64,000 bases of DNA from Bacteroidota bacterium (GCA_018267825.1 JAFDXR010000012.1:1-64000); one strand, 5' to 3'; positions 7,128 to 16,047 are shown, counted from the stretch's first letter. The notes: generated by a model not told the origin, from the sequence alone. Numbers and translations: made by a program.

Positions 7128-8801
7128 ATGAAACGATTTGTAATAAGCGCGTTTATATTAACGCTGATGGCATACCAGGCAAAAGCCGATAATGAGAAAA
7201 ATGTAAAAACAAAACCTGAAAAAGTAACTGTATACCTCGCCGGTGCGCAGGTCTTCCGAAACAGCCCGGTAACGCTGGCACAGGGGATGAACCAGGTTGT
7301 ATTCGAAGGCCTCGAAAATGATATTGATCCGGGTAGTATACAGGCCGGAGGCAATGGCAACTTTATTATCACAGAGGTGCAGCACCTCGTGAAATATCCG
7401 GAACTCGAAAAACTGAAGAATACAGGTGATGTCAAATACCAGAAAATCATCAGGCAACTGAACGACAGTCTCACCGAGATCGGGTATACCGAAGAAGAAT
7501 TGAAAAATAAAATGGATGTGTTGAATACAGAGCGTAACGTATTACTGAACTACCGCTTGTATAAAGGTGAATCCAAAAAAGATACACTGGCATTTTTAAA
7601 AGACGGTCTCGTTTTTCTGCGCGAAAAACTTTTCAATATCAATGCCGAAATGCTGAAACTCAAAAAAGAAAGTCAGAAAGTAGCTGCCACGCGGGCCCGC
7701 ATCAATGAACGACTCCAGGAGATAAACAATGACCTGGGTGCTTCAAACTCCACCGTCGATATCAGTAAACCGAATTATTGTGTGGTGATAAGTGTGCTGG
7801 CTGATGCAGCAGGTACAGGCACTGTAAATGTAAATTATTTTGTAAACAGTGCGGGCTGGACCCCAAATTACGATTTGCGTACCTCAGGGATTGAAAGCCC
7901 CGTGAAATTAACCTACAAGGCTATGGTACACCAGAATACGGGAATCGACTGGACGAGTGTAAAGCTGACACTGTCGACAGCGAATCCTCATCAAAGCCTT
8001 ACACTGCCTGAACTTGGTACCTGGTATATCGATCAGGTATATTATCCTAAAAAGCAAGTGAAAGATAAAAAACGCGAGGCGCTTTCTTATAACGCGCCAA
8101 CAACCGCTGCGGCCAATGGTGCCAGCGGAGGAATGGCAGATATGGAAAAGGAGGCAGGGTATGCCTACGAATATACAACGGTTGATGAAAATGTAATCCA
8201 GGCGGAATTCGAAATCAAACTGCCATATACCATTCCGGGTGATAATAAAGAACATTATGTAGCGGTATTGAGCAAGGACCTGGATACGAAATATATGTAT
8301 AAGGCGATCCCGAAACTCGATCAGAACGTGTACCTCACTGCACGTATTGTGAACTGGGAAGATCTGAATCTTTTACCGGGGGAGGCCAAAATATTTTATG
8401 ATGGTACTTATATCGGTGAAACCGCATTAAATACCGGCGGCGTGGAAGATACATTGGTGTTGTCGCTGGGTGCCGATAAGAATGTGGCAATTAAACGTAC
8501 CAAGGTAAAAGATAAAAACAAAGAAAAAATCCTGGATAACGATAAGGTATATTACTCTACGTATGAGATCGTAGTCAGAAATGGAAACAGCAAGAACATC
8601 GACATTATGGTAGAAGACCAGTTACCATTGAGCCGTAACAAATCCGTTGTGATTGAAAAGACCGATATATCCGGTGCGTCTTATGATGAACTGAGTGGTA
8701 AACTCTCGTGGAAGCAAACGATTAAAACAAAGGATACAAAAAAACTGAGCTTCAGTTACACCGTCAGGGCACCGAAAGATATGCCCATTGTGATGCGATA
8801 A
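7128..8801 (+). CDS. DUF4139/DUF4140 (MuiA-like) exported protein
   Basis: Starting at 7128, MKRFVISAFILTLMAYQAKA is a clear signal peptide; the 41 in-frame codons before it lack one and are probably untranslated. The N-terminal DUF4140 part (VTVYLAGAQVFRN) is followed by a coiled coil at about residues 90-200 and the beta-rich DUF4139 domain (VNYFVNSAGWTPNYDLR, DWTSVKLTLSTANP). Family members are annotated as mucoidy inhibitor MuiA; the molecular function is unknown. Probably periplasmic or surface-exposed. A strong terminator follows. Confidence 0.88.
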   Translation: MKRFVISAFILTLMAYQAKADNEKNVKTKPEKVTVYLAGAQVFRNSPVTLAQGMNQVVFEGLENDIDPGSIQAGGNGNFIITEVQHLVKYPELEKLKNTGDVKYQKIIRQLNDSLTEIGYTEEELKNKMDVLNTERNVLLNYRLYKGESKKDTLAFLKDGLVFLREKLFNINAEMLKLKKESQKVAATRARINERLQEINNDLGASNSTVDISKPNYCVVISVLADAAGTGTVNVNYFVNSAGWTPNYDLRTSGIESPVKLTYKAMVHQNTGIDWTSVKLTLSTANPHQSLTLPELGTWYIDQVYYPKKQVKDKKREALSYNAPTTAAANGASGGMADMEKEAGYAYEYTTVDENVIQAEFEIKLPYTIPGDNKEHYVAVLSKDLDTKYMYKAIPKLDQNVYLTARIVNWEDLNLLPGEAKIFYDGTYIGETALNTGGVEDTLVLSLGADKNVAIKRTKVKDKNKEKILDNDKVYYSTYEIVVRNGNSKNIDIMVEDQLPLSRNKSVVIEKTDISGASYDELSGKLSWKQTIKTKDTKKLSFSYTVRAPKDMPIVMR

Positions 8802-8805
8802 ACAG

Positions 8806-8829
8806 AAACCGCCTTCGGGCGGTTTTTTT
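8806..8829 (+). terminator. Intrinsic terminator after the DUF4139 gene
   Basis: AAACCGCC, a TTCG tetraloop, then GGCGGTTTTTTT, directly after the stop codon at 8801. Confidence 0.9.
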
Positions 8830-8865
8830 ATGAGTGCGCGGATGCAGAGGGATATGCGGGATTGT

Positions 8866-9432
8866 TTAAGCTGTTGTCGTGAGTTTCGACAGATTGGTCG
8901 CAAGTTGTTGTAATTCAGTTTCGGTTTCAGGATCTACGCCGGTGGCTGTGAGTTTTTTGCTTACAAAAGCAATAGAGTGCGTGCAGTTGTCGGGCAGGGT
9001 TGCCGTCATAATGCGCAGTGTACCTGCCAGAGAAGCCAGTGCAATACTGCCGCCACCCTGGCCCGGTGAGGCACTGATAGCAGCTGTAGGTTTGTTTACA
9101 AATTCACCGGATGACACCAGCCAGTCGAGGGCATTTTTGAGTGAGCCCGGAATTCCTGCTGCATACTCCGGTGTACAAATCATAACGGCACTTGCTTCGG
9201 CAATAAACTGTCGCCATTGTTTCACCGGTAAAGGCGCCTGGCTATGATCGTGATCGCTGTCGGGATTAAATGGTGGCAGGGTCTGAATATGATCCGATAG
9301 GCGGATGTCGTAGGCTCCCTGAAGCAGACTGGTGGCCGCCAACAGTACACGGGTATTCGATGATGTTTCGCGCATACTGCCGGATACAGCAGCGATATAA
9401 GGTTTTTTGGAATTTGACTCGGGCATGAACAA
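8866..9432 (-). CDS. NAD(P)H-dependent FMN reductase
   Basis: A flavodoxin-like protein of the FMN_red family. The phosphate-binding loop is SGSMRETSSNTRVL near the N-terminus, the isoalloxazine-contacting motif is CTPEYAAGIPGSLKNALDW, and the second loop is SASPGQGGGS. It reduces FMN or quinones with NAD(P)H in the cytoplasm. Either of the first two Met codons (9432 or 9426) could be the start. It stands alone, with no operon partner closer than 50 bp. Confidence 0.88.
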   Translation of the reverse strand: MFMPESNSKKPYIAAVSGSMRETSSNTRVLLAATSLLQGAYDIRLSDHIQTLPPFNPDSDHDHSQAPLPVKQWRQFIAEASAVMICTPEYAAGIPGSLKNALDWLVSSGEFVNKPTAAISASPGQGGGSIALASLAGTLRIMTATLPDNCTHSIAFVSKKLTATGVDPETETELQQLATNLSKLTTTA

Positions 9433-9483
9433 ATTTAATGGAAGGACGGCGAAACTACAGAAGTTGTTTTGAACCTTTATTCA

Positions 9484-10320
9484 CTATTCAAAACGTTTCA
9501 AATCGGTCCAGGAAAATGTCCACTCGGGGGTATAGAGTTTTATACCTTCGGAGGCTATGAACCATGGGGAAAGTGCTTTATTTTCAGGGTTTTTGAGCAC
9601 ATGAATATTTTGTGCAGGCATATAGCTTTGTGCGATCATGAATATTTTTTGGCTTCCTTTTTCGGCAACATCTACAACAATAACGGCGTGGCCGGGACTT
9701 CCGCCCATGATGAATACATCGCCGATGGCCAGATTTTGTACGGGTATTGTTTTCAACTCCCGCGAGAGCGACAGTGTGCCGGCATACTGAAATACCTGAT
9801 CGAGGTATTTTCTGAATGTTGCATAGGAATTATCAGGATCACCGGCTTTATACCAGCTCACGTTGTTTCCTTTTACTTTAATTCTGTATCCATTGCGCCA
9901 TTTGCTATATTCTGCGTTAAAGCCGCTTGTGAAGCGGAAATGAATGGCATTATATTGTTTGGTTGAATAAAGGTACTCTGCACGAAGTCTTATGACAGCA
10001 TCTGCGCATTGCTGCAGATCTTTGTCGCCAATGTCGATATTCACTACAGCTGCAGCCACATCACTGTTTCGTTTTTCGGTTCCGTCGTAATGGTATACTT
10101 TAGCCCCCTCTTCTTTCAGGGGCAGATGCCGCAGGTAGAAACCGAAGCAAGAGCTGTCTGCTTTGGTTCGTGAAAAGCCCACCGGTACAGGAAAGCGTGA
10201 GGCTATATCATGTCCCTTAGGATCCGGAGTGATGTCTGTTGCATTGTAAACGGTAGTTTGTGAGCAGGCAATAATCAGGTACAGCGAAATGTATATTATA
10301 GCGAGTAGTTTCATGTTCAT
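9484..10320 (-). CDS. DUF4846 lipoprotein
   Basis: A signal peptide with lipobox (LIIACS, Cys19) precedes a domain matching DUF4846. Landmarks are SWYKAGDPDNSYATFRKYL, FQYAGTLSLSRELK, IGDVFIMGGSPGHAVIVVDV and SYMPAQNIHVLKNP. The GSPGHAVIVVD segment resembles an NlpC/P60- or CHAP-like core with a His, but the catalytic role is unproven. It is the last gene of an overlapping cluster; its start overlaps the MmcQ stop as ATGA. Confidence 0.87.
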   Translation of the reverse strand: MNMKLLAIIYISLYLIIACSQTTVYNATDITPDPKGHDIASRFPVPVGFSRTKADSSCFGFYLRHLPLKEEGAKVYHYDGTEKRNSDVAAAVVNIDIGDKDLQQCADAVIRLRAEYLYSTKQYNAIHFRFTSGFNAEYSKWRNGYRIKVKGNNVSWYKAGDPDNSYATFRKYLDQVFQYAGTLSLSRELKTIPVQNLAIGDVFIMGGSPGHAVIVVDVAEKGSQKIFMIAQSYMPAQNIHVLKNPENKALSPWFIASEGIKLYTPEWTFSWTDLKRFE

Positions 10321-10664
10321 AGCTCCGGTTGTTTTTTGAGTTTGGCGGGCAGTTTTGATCCTGTGAGTTTATACGCCTGAGTGATGTATACTTCCCGTTG
10401 TTTTTTGGAGAGTCGGTTTATATCATCGACATGCCCCCACTTGTGGCGGGCGAGACAGGGTGCGGGCATAAAACCATCGCGTTCGCAGAGATTGTTGAAT
10501 GTTTCATCGGATACCTTGAATGAAGCAGTGTACGGTTTTTCATCGGGGGAGGTGATGAGAAACATTTTTTTACCGGCATTGAAGCAGAGGTGGGTTTCCC
10601 ACCTGAGGTCTTCGCTAGACCTCTTCGGTCTCCGACAGATAGCCTGCAAATCTTCGATGTTCAT
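10317..10664 (-). CDS. MmcQ/YjbR-family protein
   Basis: A 115-residue single-domain protein of the MmcQ/YjbR (CyaY-like fold) family, shown by WETHLCFNAGKKMF, ASFKVSDETFNNL and PAPCLARHKWGHV. Members are described as DNA-binding-like proteins; the biochemical role is unclear. Both ends overlap their neighbours by 4 bp, which points to translational coupling within the cluster 9484-11790. Confidence 0.87.
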   Translation of the reverse strand: MNIEDLQAICRRPKRSSEDLRWETHLCFNAGKKMFLITSPDEKPYTASFKVSDETFNNLCERDGFMPAPCLARHKWGHVDDINRLSKKQREVYITQAYKLTGSKLPAKLKKQPEL

Positions 10665-11227
10665 GACCTGGCATTATCCCGGTTTTGCAACATGGTTTCG
10701 CGGCTGATACGGTATACGAAAATATCGAGGTCCATCCATTTGGTTTGAATGGTGCGAGTTAAACCGTTTTTATCAGCTACGCGCTGGGAGTTTACATTAT
10801 TGACGTCAATAATTGAGATGAGTGAATCGGAGAGGTGATTGTCGAGCCAGAAACCGGTAAAGGCTGCAGATGCTTCGGGCGCATAACCCTGCCCCCAGTA
10901 TTTCCGGAAGATGTGGTAACCGACTTCTATTTCCGGTATGCCATCTACATCCTGGAGCATCAGGCCACACTGACCAATAAACTCGCCTGTTTCGCGGTTG
11001 ATGAGTGCCTGAAGTCCATAGCGGTTTTCGGCATAGCGGGTGAGCTGACGTTCCATCCAGTGCTTTGCTCTTTCGTGTGGATCGGTGAATCCGAAATCCG
11101 GAATAAAAGCTCCACATTCTTTGTCGGCAAAGAATCCGGCCCAGGCCGTGGCGTCGTCGCGTGTCAGGAAGCGGGTTTGCAGACGTGGAGTTTGCAGTTG
11201 ATCTTGGTAGATGTATTTGTGTATCAT
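10661..11227 (-). CDS. GNAT-family N-acetyltransferase (RimJ/RimL type)
   Basis: A 188-residue acetyltransferase_3-type protein. The N-terminal strand LQTPRLQTRFLTRDD, EVGYHIFRKYWGQGYAPEA (acetyl-CoA pyrophosphate loop, QGYAPEA) and NVNSQRVADKNGL (motif B) are all in place. It transfers acetyl groups from acetyl-CoA to an unknown amine, perhaps an N-terminal amino group. It overlaps the MmcQ gene by 4 bp and is separated by 2 bp from a second, clearly different GNAT. Confidence 0.87.
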   Translation of the reverse strand: MIHKYIYQDQLQTPRLQTRFLTRDDATAWAGFFADKECGAFIPDFGFTDPHERAKHWMERQLTRYAENRYGLQALINRETGEFIGQCGLMLQDVDGIPEIEVGYHIFRKYWGQGYAPEASAAFTGFWLDNHLSDSLISIIDVNNVNSQRVADKNGLTRTIQTKWMDLDIFVYRISRETMLQNRDNARS

Positions 11228-11229
11228 AA

Positions 11230-11790
11230 TCAGTGATTGGAGTTAAGCAGGCTGTAAATAGCGGTATCTGTGAAATGCCCGTTGAAGAAATAATTTTCTT
11301 TGAAATATGCTTCACGCACGAAATGATTTTTTTCGAGTAGCTTTTGTGAGGCCGCATTGGCCGGATTTATGTTGGCTTCTATCGAATGCAGGTTCATGTC
11401 GTCAAAAGCATAATCGATCACAGGTTGCATGGCTTCCTGCATGATTCCCAGCCTGTGAAAATCAGGATGAAGTATGTAGCCGATCTCCGCTCTGAAGTGT
11501 TCCGGCTGGATGCGCCAGAAACCAATGGTACCAATCAGTTTCGGTTGATCTTTCATGCAGATGCCCCAGGTGATGCTTTCGTTTTTTTCGAGGCCTTCTG
11601 TAATAATACGAATCAGTCGCAGCGCATCATTTTCATCGGCAGCTATAGGGCGGTCGATGTACTGCATGGCTTCGGGGTTTGAACGGATATCAAAAATATC
11701 GGCAACATCGCGTTCATCTATTTTACGCAGGATCAGCCTGTCGGTTGTCAGTTCCGGAAATGGCGAAAAATGAAGACGAAGGCTGATCAT
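11230..11790 (-). CDS. GNAT-family N-acetyltransferase (RimJ/RimL type)
   Basis: A 186-residue GNAT with the usual TTDRLILRKIDERD start and NPANAASQKLLEKNHF motif B. The CoA loop is DFHRLGIMQEAM, where the second Gly/Ala of the canonical RxxGxG/A is replaced by Met, so CoA binding may be slightly altered. Substrate unknown. Only 3 bp separate it from the NTF2-like gene upstream, consistent with one transcript 12267 to 9484. Confidence 0.86.
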   Translation of the reverse strand: MISLRLHFSPFPELTTDRLILRKIDERDVADIFDIRSNPEAMQYIDRPIAADENDALRLIRIITEGLEKNESITWGICMKDQPKLIGTIGFWRIQPEHFRAEIGYILHPDFHRLGIMQEAMQPVIDYAFDDMNLHSIEANINPANAASQKLLEKNHFVREAYFKENYFFNGHFTDTAIYSLLNSNH

Positions 11791-11793
11791 GGA

Positions 11794-12267
11794 TTAGGTG
11801 TTTTGTTTTTTTATAAAAGCCCGCAATCCTGCTTCGGCAGTCCGCTTTACTTTATTGTGAAGAAAAGGTGTCCAGCCCAGCAGCAATCCGTTGAAGCCAA
11901 GCGCCTGTTTACTCCAGTTGTAAAAATTGAATGTGTCGGTATGTTTAATAATAAGTCCGTCTTTAAATTCAAAGGCAGCATCTATTTTATTGAGCACGGT
12001 TCGGCCTGTTTTGGAAAAGGTGTACTGTGCTTCCCAGTGAGCCGATCCATTCTGTTCTGTGGCTTTTACAGCATTGTAGTGAAGTGAAAAATCACGGCTT
12101 TGGCGGCAGAGCATTTCCCACATACTCCTGATTTCCTTGCCTGTTTTAAGGTCAAAGACTGCGTCGTGGAATGTGGCCGCATTATGATAGCACGCCCCCA
12201 TGGTTTTATGGTCTTTTTGCTGAAATGCGGTGTACAGGGTATGTATCAGTTGTTCGTTTGGTGTCAT
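11794..12267 (-). CDS. NTF2/SnoaL-like protein
   Basis: A 157-residue cone-fold protein of the nuclear transport factor 2 superfamily: NEQLIHTLYTAFQQKDHKTM, CYHNAATFHDAVF, and AAFEFKDGLIIKHTDTFNF are typical. Such proteins are small hydrolases, isomerases or ligand binders; nothing here fixes the activity. First gene of the overlapping cluster that continues with the two GNATs. Confidence 0.82.
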   Translation of the reverse strand: MTPNEQLIHTLYTAFQQKDHKTMGACYHNAATFHDAVFDLKTGKEIRSMWEMLCRQSRDFSLHYNAVKATEQNGSAHWEAQYTFSKTGRTVLNKIDAAFEFKDGLIIKHTDTFNFYNWSKQALGFNGLLLGWTPFLHNKVKRTAEAGLRAFIKKQNT

Positions 12268-12309
12268 ACAGTAAGTTTTGAAACAGGCTATATGACAAGG
12301 TAGTGAAAA

Positions 12310-12693
12310 TTAGTTGTTTGGACAACCCTCTATAATCCACCGTCTGATGGCGTAGCGCTGGCAGGTATCGACTGCCTGGGCCGGAGGCGGTGGCATGATC
12401 ACATAGTTTGTATCGTGTTGCATGGCATGAATAAGCTGTCCGCTGAGTGCCGCATTTTTCACGCCTGTGTAATAGTTCAGATCAATACCGCCGGAGCCCG
12501 GATAGGTGTGACATGAATTGCAATAGGTGTTGAGTATTGGCACTATATTGGCCGAATAGGATATCGTGCTGTTTTGGTTATACATGCAGGGAATGAATGG
12601 AGGACCTCCACCCGCATTGTTTTTCTTCCTGCAAGCTGTGTTATGTAACAGGAAAGTAAGACAGGCAAGTAAAATTATATGGCATTGTTTCAC
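12310..12693 (-). CDS. Lipoprotein with cytochrome c-like CxxCH motif
   Basis: A signal peptide with lipobox (LHNTAC, Cys21) is followed by SANIVPILNTYCNSCHTYPG, a pattern typical of cytochrome c-like domains in Bacteroidota lipoproteins. A later MPPPP segment could carry the distal Met ligand (Met100). A second Cys pair (CMYN, CQRY/GCPN) may form disulfides. Probably a periplasmic haem protein. Alone on its transcript as far as I can see. Confidence 0.8.
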   Translation of the reverse strand: MKQCHIILLACLTFLLHNTACRKKNNAGGGPPFIPCMYNQNSTISYSANIVPILNTYCNSCHTYPGSGGIDLNYYTGVKNAALSGQLIHAMQHDTNYVIMPPPPAQAVDTCQRYAIRRWIIEGCPNN

Positions 12694-12773
12694 CGCGCAA
12701 AGTTATCCTTGTGCCTCGCTGCAATATTGAAGATATTAGTAATTAACAATTTCTTAATCTTGAAAAGAGAATT

Positions 12774-13172
12774 TCAGGATTGATTTTGTTCGTTCACAAC
12801 ACTTTTGAGCCACAGTATGGCTACGTCGCGATCGGCAAAGAGCCTGGTTTTGATATGGGGTTTATTTATTCTCAGGTAAAAGTTTCCAACGATACGATGC
12901 CCAAGAGATTCGATCAGCAAAGCTTTAGCCATTGTGTTTTGTGCAAACTCTTTGCTCGCTACAAGTTCGCGAGCTTCTTTGGTGATACTCGAAAGATGTC
13001 CGGATGTAACAAGCACGGCATATTTTTTTCCTTTACTGAGTCGTTCGTTTTTTTCTTTTAGCAGTCGGATATCTTCTGTTTCGATAATGGCGCCTGGCTT
13101 TACAATGTTCTCAATAATGCCGGGTTCCAGAATAAGAACTTCTGTTTTTTCGCTGGTAAGATTATCAGACAT
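12774..13172 (-). CDS. DUF7793/SpoIIAA-like (STAS-type) hypothetical protein
   Basis: A 132-residue cytoplasmic protein with alternating hydrophobic strands and helices (KYAVLVTSGHLSSITKEAREL, MAKALLIESLGHRIVGNFYL) and a C-terminal FADRDVAILWLKSVV. The end recalls the closing segment of SpoIIAA-like/STAS-type proteins annotated as DUF7793. The protein at 15246-15635 shares the same layout and may be a paralogue. Function unknown. Confidence 0.6.
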   Translation of the reverse strand: MSDNLTSEKTEVLILEPGIIENIVKPGAIIETEDIRLLKEKNERLSKGKKYAVLVTSGHLSSITKEARELVASKEFAQNTMAKALLIESLGHRIVGNFYLRINKPHIKTRLFADRDVAILWLKSVVNEQNQS

Positions 13173-13442
13173 AAGTGGGGGCTTGTCTTTCTGATGTTAT
13201 ATTATAACGGCAATATAGATTTTTTTATCGGGATAACATGGGTGATTAGATTAATTTTTCGTTTTATTTTTTTTGGGTGAAGGCCTGGAGCTCCCGGAAA
13301 TAAAAGCATTTACGGCTAAATGGATTTAAAATTCTGTTTTTAGAATCACCTCTCAGTGATTTGGAGATGATCTTCTTCTTTCTTATAGCTATATTCAGTG
13401 ATGGAAATTTATCTGGTATGTTTCCTGCTGTAGCAGTAATAC

Positions 13443-13958
13443 TCAGAAGCTGCTGAGACTTGAAATGCGTCCGCTGACTACATGAATATATTTAAGCATG
13501 CCAAGTTTATATTTGCCGTTGGGAGCCTGGGCACCATTCATGAGCACTCTTTCTCCAGGATTGGGGTTGTGAAATTCCTGGAGAACCTGCAACTCGGATT
13601 GGCCACATTTGTAGGTTTTCCAGGTGAATTTTTCTTCGGCCAGCAGATCCGCTTCACTTGTTCTTTTTTCAGGCGGGGCTGTGCCCACAACCATATCATC
13701 GTAAAATTCGAAATTGGTTTTACTCCAGTCGTAGGTCGCTTTGGCTGACACTTTATGTAGCTTTCCACTCCGGTCGCGGTAAGTGATCACATAATACCTG
13801 GGCGAAGATTTTGAACTAAAGAAGGAGAAAACTCTTTCCGTTTCAATAAGAGTACCACGCCGTTGTTTAACATACTTCTGAATTTCTTCATCGGTTGTGT
13901 CTGTCACTGCAGCATAAACAGCAAAAACTATAAAGACCAGCCCTATAAATAAATTCAT
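13443..13958 (-). CDS. Hypothetical N-terminally anchored protein
   Basis: A hydrophobic N-terminus (MNLFIGLVFIVFAVYAAV) acts as signal peptide or membrane anchor; the rest is a soluble, basic domain of about 145 residues. I do not recognise the family. The start overlaps the upstream YCII-like gene by 4 bp, so the two are co-translated. Upstream of the promoter-distal side, 13195-13442 (downstream of this gene) shows no further gene. Confidence 0.7.
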   Translation of the reverse strand: MNLFIGLVFIVFAVYAAVTDTTDEEIQKYVKQRRGTLIETERVFSFFSSKSSPRYYVITYRDRSGKLHKVSAKATYDWSKTNFEFYDDMVVGTAPPEKRTSEADLLAEEKFTWKTYKCGQSELQVLQEFHNPNPGERVLMNGAQAPNGKYKLGMLKYIHVVSGRISSLSSF

Positions 13959-14335
13959 TTTCCCGGATAAACAAAACCTGTTTCTGTTTCTTTTGTTTTG
14001 ATCGGGCGCACTTCAATACGAGTGTTGGCGTTATAGCTGAATTCGGGGTTTGCCCAGGCAATGGCACAGGCTTCATCGAAGTCTTTAGCCCGGATGTGGT
14101 AATACCCGCCGGTAACTTCACCGGAAGTATCAAGCGTTTCTCTTTTTTTACCCGTTGCGGTCATCGACAGAAAAGCGCCGCTGCGTTCAATGGGTTTGGC
14201 AGAGATCAGGTTACCGTTTTTGATGAGGGTATCGATATAGCTTTCACAGGCTTTCAGAAAAGCGTGATGCACTTCCGGACTCAATGTTTGGCTGCTATCT
14301 GTAGATTTGTGTATAAACAGAAAAAATTCTTTCAT
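13955..14335 (-). CDS. YCII-related (DGPF-like) protein
   Basis: A 126-residue protein with a ferredoxin-like fold pattern seen in the YCII/DGPF family: MKEFFLFIHKS at the N-terminus, then ETLDTSGEVTGGYYHIRAKDFDEACAIAWANPEF near the end (positions about 68-100). Members are sometimes found with sigma factors or as small enzymes; no specific role can be assigned. It overlaps the downstream gene by 4 bp. Confidence 0.78.
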   Translation of the reverse strand: MKEFFLFIHKSTDSSQTLSPEVHHAFLKACESYIDTLIKNGNLISAKPIERSGAFLSMTATGKKRETLDTSGEVTGGYYHIRAKDFDEACAIAWANPEFSYNANTRIEVRPIKTKETETGFVYPGK

Positions 14336-14371
14336 GCTTAAAATTAAAGCATTTACCCGAGAATTACTATA

Positions 14372-14794
14372 CTAGCCGGCAATGGTAAGCACGCTGCCGT
14401 TTTTGGTGACGGTATAGTTTTTTAGTGCTGTTGGCGGCGGCCCGGATGTAACATTTCCACTGAGATCGAAAACACCGTTATGGCAAGGGCATACAAAGTT
14501 GTTGGCGCTATGATTGTAGCCAACATTACATCCATTGTGTGTGCACGACTGAGCAACAGCTACATAGGTTCCATTGGCATTGGCCACAACAACGCCATGC
14601 GAAGCCACAGAGCCACCCGCATTATTCAGAGAAGCATTTGCACTTTGTGAAAGATCGAGTGTGAAGTTTACCGTAGGACCTTGTGGGGGATTACTCGTTT
14701 TTGGTTTTTTACAGCTGTCGAGAAATACAGCAGAGCCTAACAATCCCATACCGCAAAGCGCACAGGATGATTTTAGAAATTTTCGTCTGTCCAT
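14372..14794 (-). CDS. Rieske 2Fe-2S protein with twin-arginine signal
   Basis: The N-terminus MDRRKFLKSSCALCGMG has a twin-arginine motif (RRKFLK) and a lipobox-like FLDSCKK. The domain has both Rieske cluster motifs, CTHNGC and CPCHNGVFD, spaced as in QcrA/arsenite oxidase small-subunit proteins. The protein would be folded with its cluster in the cytoplasm and exported by Tat, then act in periplasmic electron transfer. It is only 140 residues and has no membrane helix beyond the signal. No partner oxidase is adjacent. Confidence 0.88.
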   Translation of the reverse strand: MDRRKFLKSSCALCGMGLLGSAVFLDSCKKPKTSNPPQGPTVNFTLDLSQSANASLNNAGGSVASHGVVVANANGTYVAVAQSCTHNGCNVGYNHSANNFVCPCHNGVFDLSGNVTSGPPPTALKNYTVTKNGSVLTIAG

Positions 14795-14933
14795 AACTAC
14801 AGAAACATAAAGTGAATGTGATGTTGTTTAACAAGAGGAGTTACTCATTGGCGAAGCCTGTTGTCCGGATGATGAAGGTAAAAAAATGCGCGACCTTCTT
14901 ACTGAAGAAAACGTTAAAAAATCTTCAGAAAGC

Positions 14934-15230
14934 TCAGTCCTTAGTGAAAGAAAGCTCCTTCTCTTTCAATGCTTCGCGGAGTTTTGGCAGGCTGCCTGGG
15001 CCGAAGCCGTGGAGCTTCAATAAGTCATTTTCAGAATATCCGGCCAGTTTGTGCAGGGTATCGATTCCTGCATTTTCGAGTGCGCGGCGAGCCGGCGCTG
15101 AGAGTTTTGCCAGGAAGTCCTGTGTTGGTACCCGGTTCTTTTCGCAGACCGGGCAGACCGGGCAGGAGCTACTTTTGTAGTATTGATGCCCATTTTCACA
15201 GGTGCGTAATTCTTTTTTCGAGCGGGTCAT
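14934..15230 (-). CDS. Zinc-ribbon plus RNA polymerase alpha-CTD-like helix-hairpin-helix protein
   Basis: The first 35 residues hold a putative zinc ribbon (CENGHQYYKSSSCPVCPVCE). The rest is a helix-hairpin-helix domain like the C-terminal domain of the RNA polymerase alpha subunit: LSAPARRALENAGIDTLHKL, LLKLHGFGPGSLPKLREAL. This architecture recurs in Bacteroidota. It probably binds nucleic acid. Function is not established. Confidence 0.82.
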   Translation of the reverse strand: MTRSKKELRTCENGHQYYKSSSCPVCPVCEKNRVPTQDFLAKLSAPARRALENAGIDTLHKLAGYSENDLLKLHGFGPGSLPKLREALKEKELSFTKD

Positions 15231-15245
15231 TTTCCGGATGTTGGT

Positions 15246-15635
15246 TTACAAAAATTGTGTGAGCCATTGTTGCGCTTCCACATCGTTTGTGAACGATTTC
15301 ATGGGAATCGGCGGAGGCTTCAAACGAAACAGGATATTCATGATGAGTTTGGACAAACCCGGTTTCGACACCATAGCCATGGCTTTATAGATCAGGGGCA
15401 ATTGTTCTGTGGAAAACTGCCGGGTAGCTTTGTCGGGTATAGGAGAGTCGCAAAGGTAGATCAGCAGGGGGACGGGCTTATTGCCGGTGATTTGTTTAAC
15501 AAGCGCGACGTTACCTTTTATATTTTCAACGGTACGTAGGGGGGCTTTGGAATAAGAATACAGAATACCGTTGCTCCCATAACGGTAGTCGGCAATAACA
15601 CCTTCAATGAGTTCGGTATTTTCAGGGATGATCAT
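15246..15635 (-). CDS. DUF7793/STAS-like hypothetical protein
   Basis: A 129-residue cytoplasmic protein (GSNGILYSYSKAPLRTVENI, PVPLLIYLCDSPIPDKATRQ, SFTNDVEAQQWLTQFL). The order of strands and the final segment fit the SpoIIAA-like/DUF7793 group, and it resembles the 12774-13172 protein in layout. It lies 3 bp from the DUF1801 gene upstream, so the two are probably co-transcribed. Function unknown. Confidence 0.72.
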   Translation of the reverse strand: MIIPENTELIEGVIADYRYGSNGILYSYSKAPLRTVENIKGNVALVKQITGNKPVPLLIYLCDSPIPDKATRQFSTEQLPLIYKAMAMVSKPGLSKLIMNILFRLKPPPIPMKSFTNDVEAQQWLTQFL

Positions 15636-15638
15636 GTG

Positions 15639-16016
15639 CTACTTTTTCTTTTTAGCTTTTGCTTTTTCCTGATTCTCCTTTACTTTGAATTTTACCATTT
15701 TGGTGATAAGGCCGGCAGGTAAGGGTTTGTCGAGCGGGAATTGCACAGCGCCTTTGGAGCTTTTATAAGCGGCAATTTCTTTTTGAAACTGATGAATACC
15801 TGATGCTGTAGGGTAGAATCCGATGTGGCCTTTATAAGCCGCGAAGTATACAAGAATGCCCTGGTATTTGTATGCCGGCATGCGATAGCTGATTGTTTCT
15901 TCTGCCTCCGGGGCAGCGTTCATAATAATGGCTCGCATTTCCCGGAGCAGCTCTCGGGTGGCCTTTGGGAAGCCGGCAATATAAGCGTTAACGCTTTCAA
16001 CGGTTGATTTATCCAT
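15639..16016 (-). CDS. DUF1801 (YdhG/iron-chaperone-like) protein
   Basis: A DUF1801 protein: VESVNAYIAGFPKATRELLREMR, APEAEETISYRMPAYKYQG, YFAAYKGHIGFYPTASGI. It resembles Bacillus YdhG and frataxin-like Fra proteins, so iron handling is possible but unproven. The C-terminus is a Lys-rich tail (KENQEKAKAKKKK). Second DUF1801 relative in the window is at 43155. Confidence 0.85.
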   Translation of the reverse strand: MDKSTVESVNAYIAGFPKATRELLREMRAIIMNAAPEAEETISYRMPAYKYQGILVYFAAYKGHIGFYPTASGIHQFQKEIAAYKSSKGAVQFPLDKPLPAGLITKMVKFKVKENQEKAKAKKKK

Positions 16017-16047
16017 AGCAAAAATAAAGGTACAAATTGTCAGTGTA

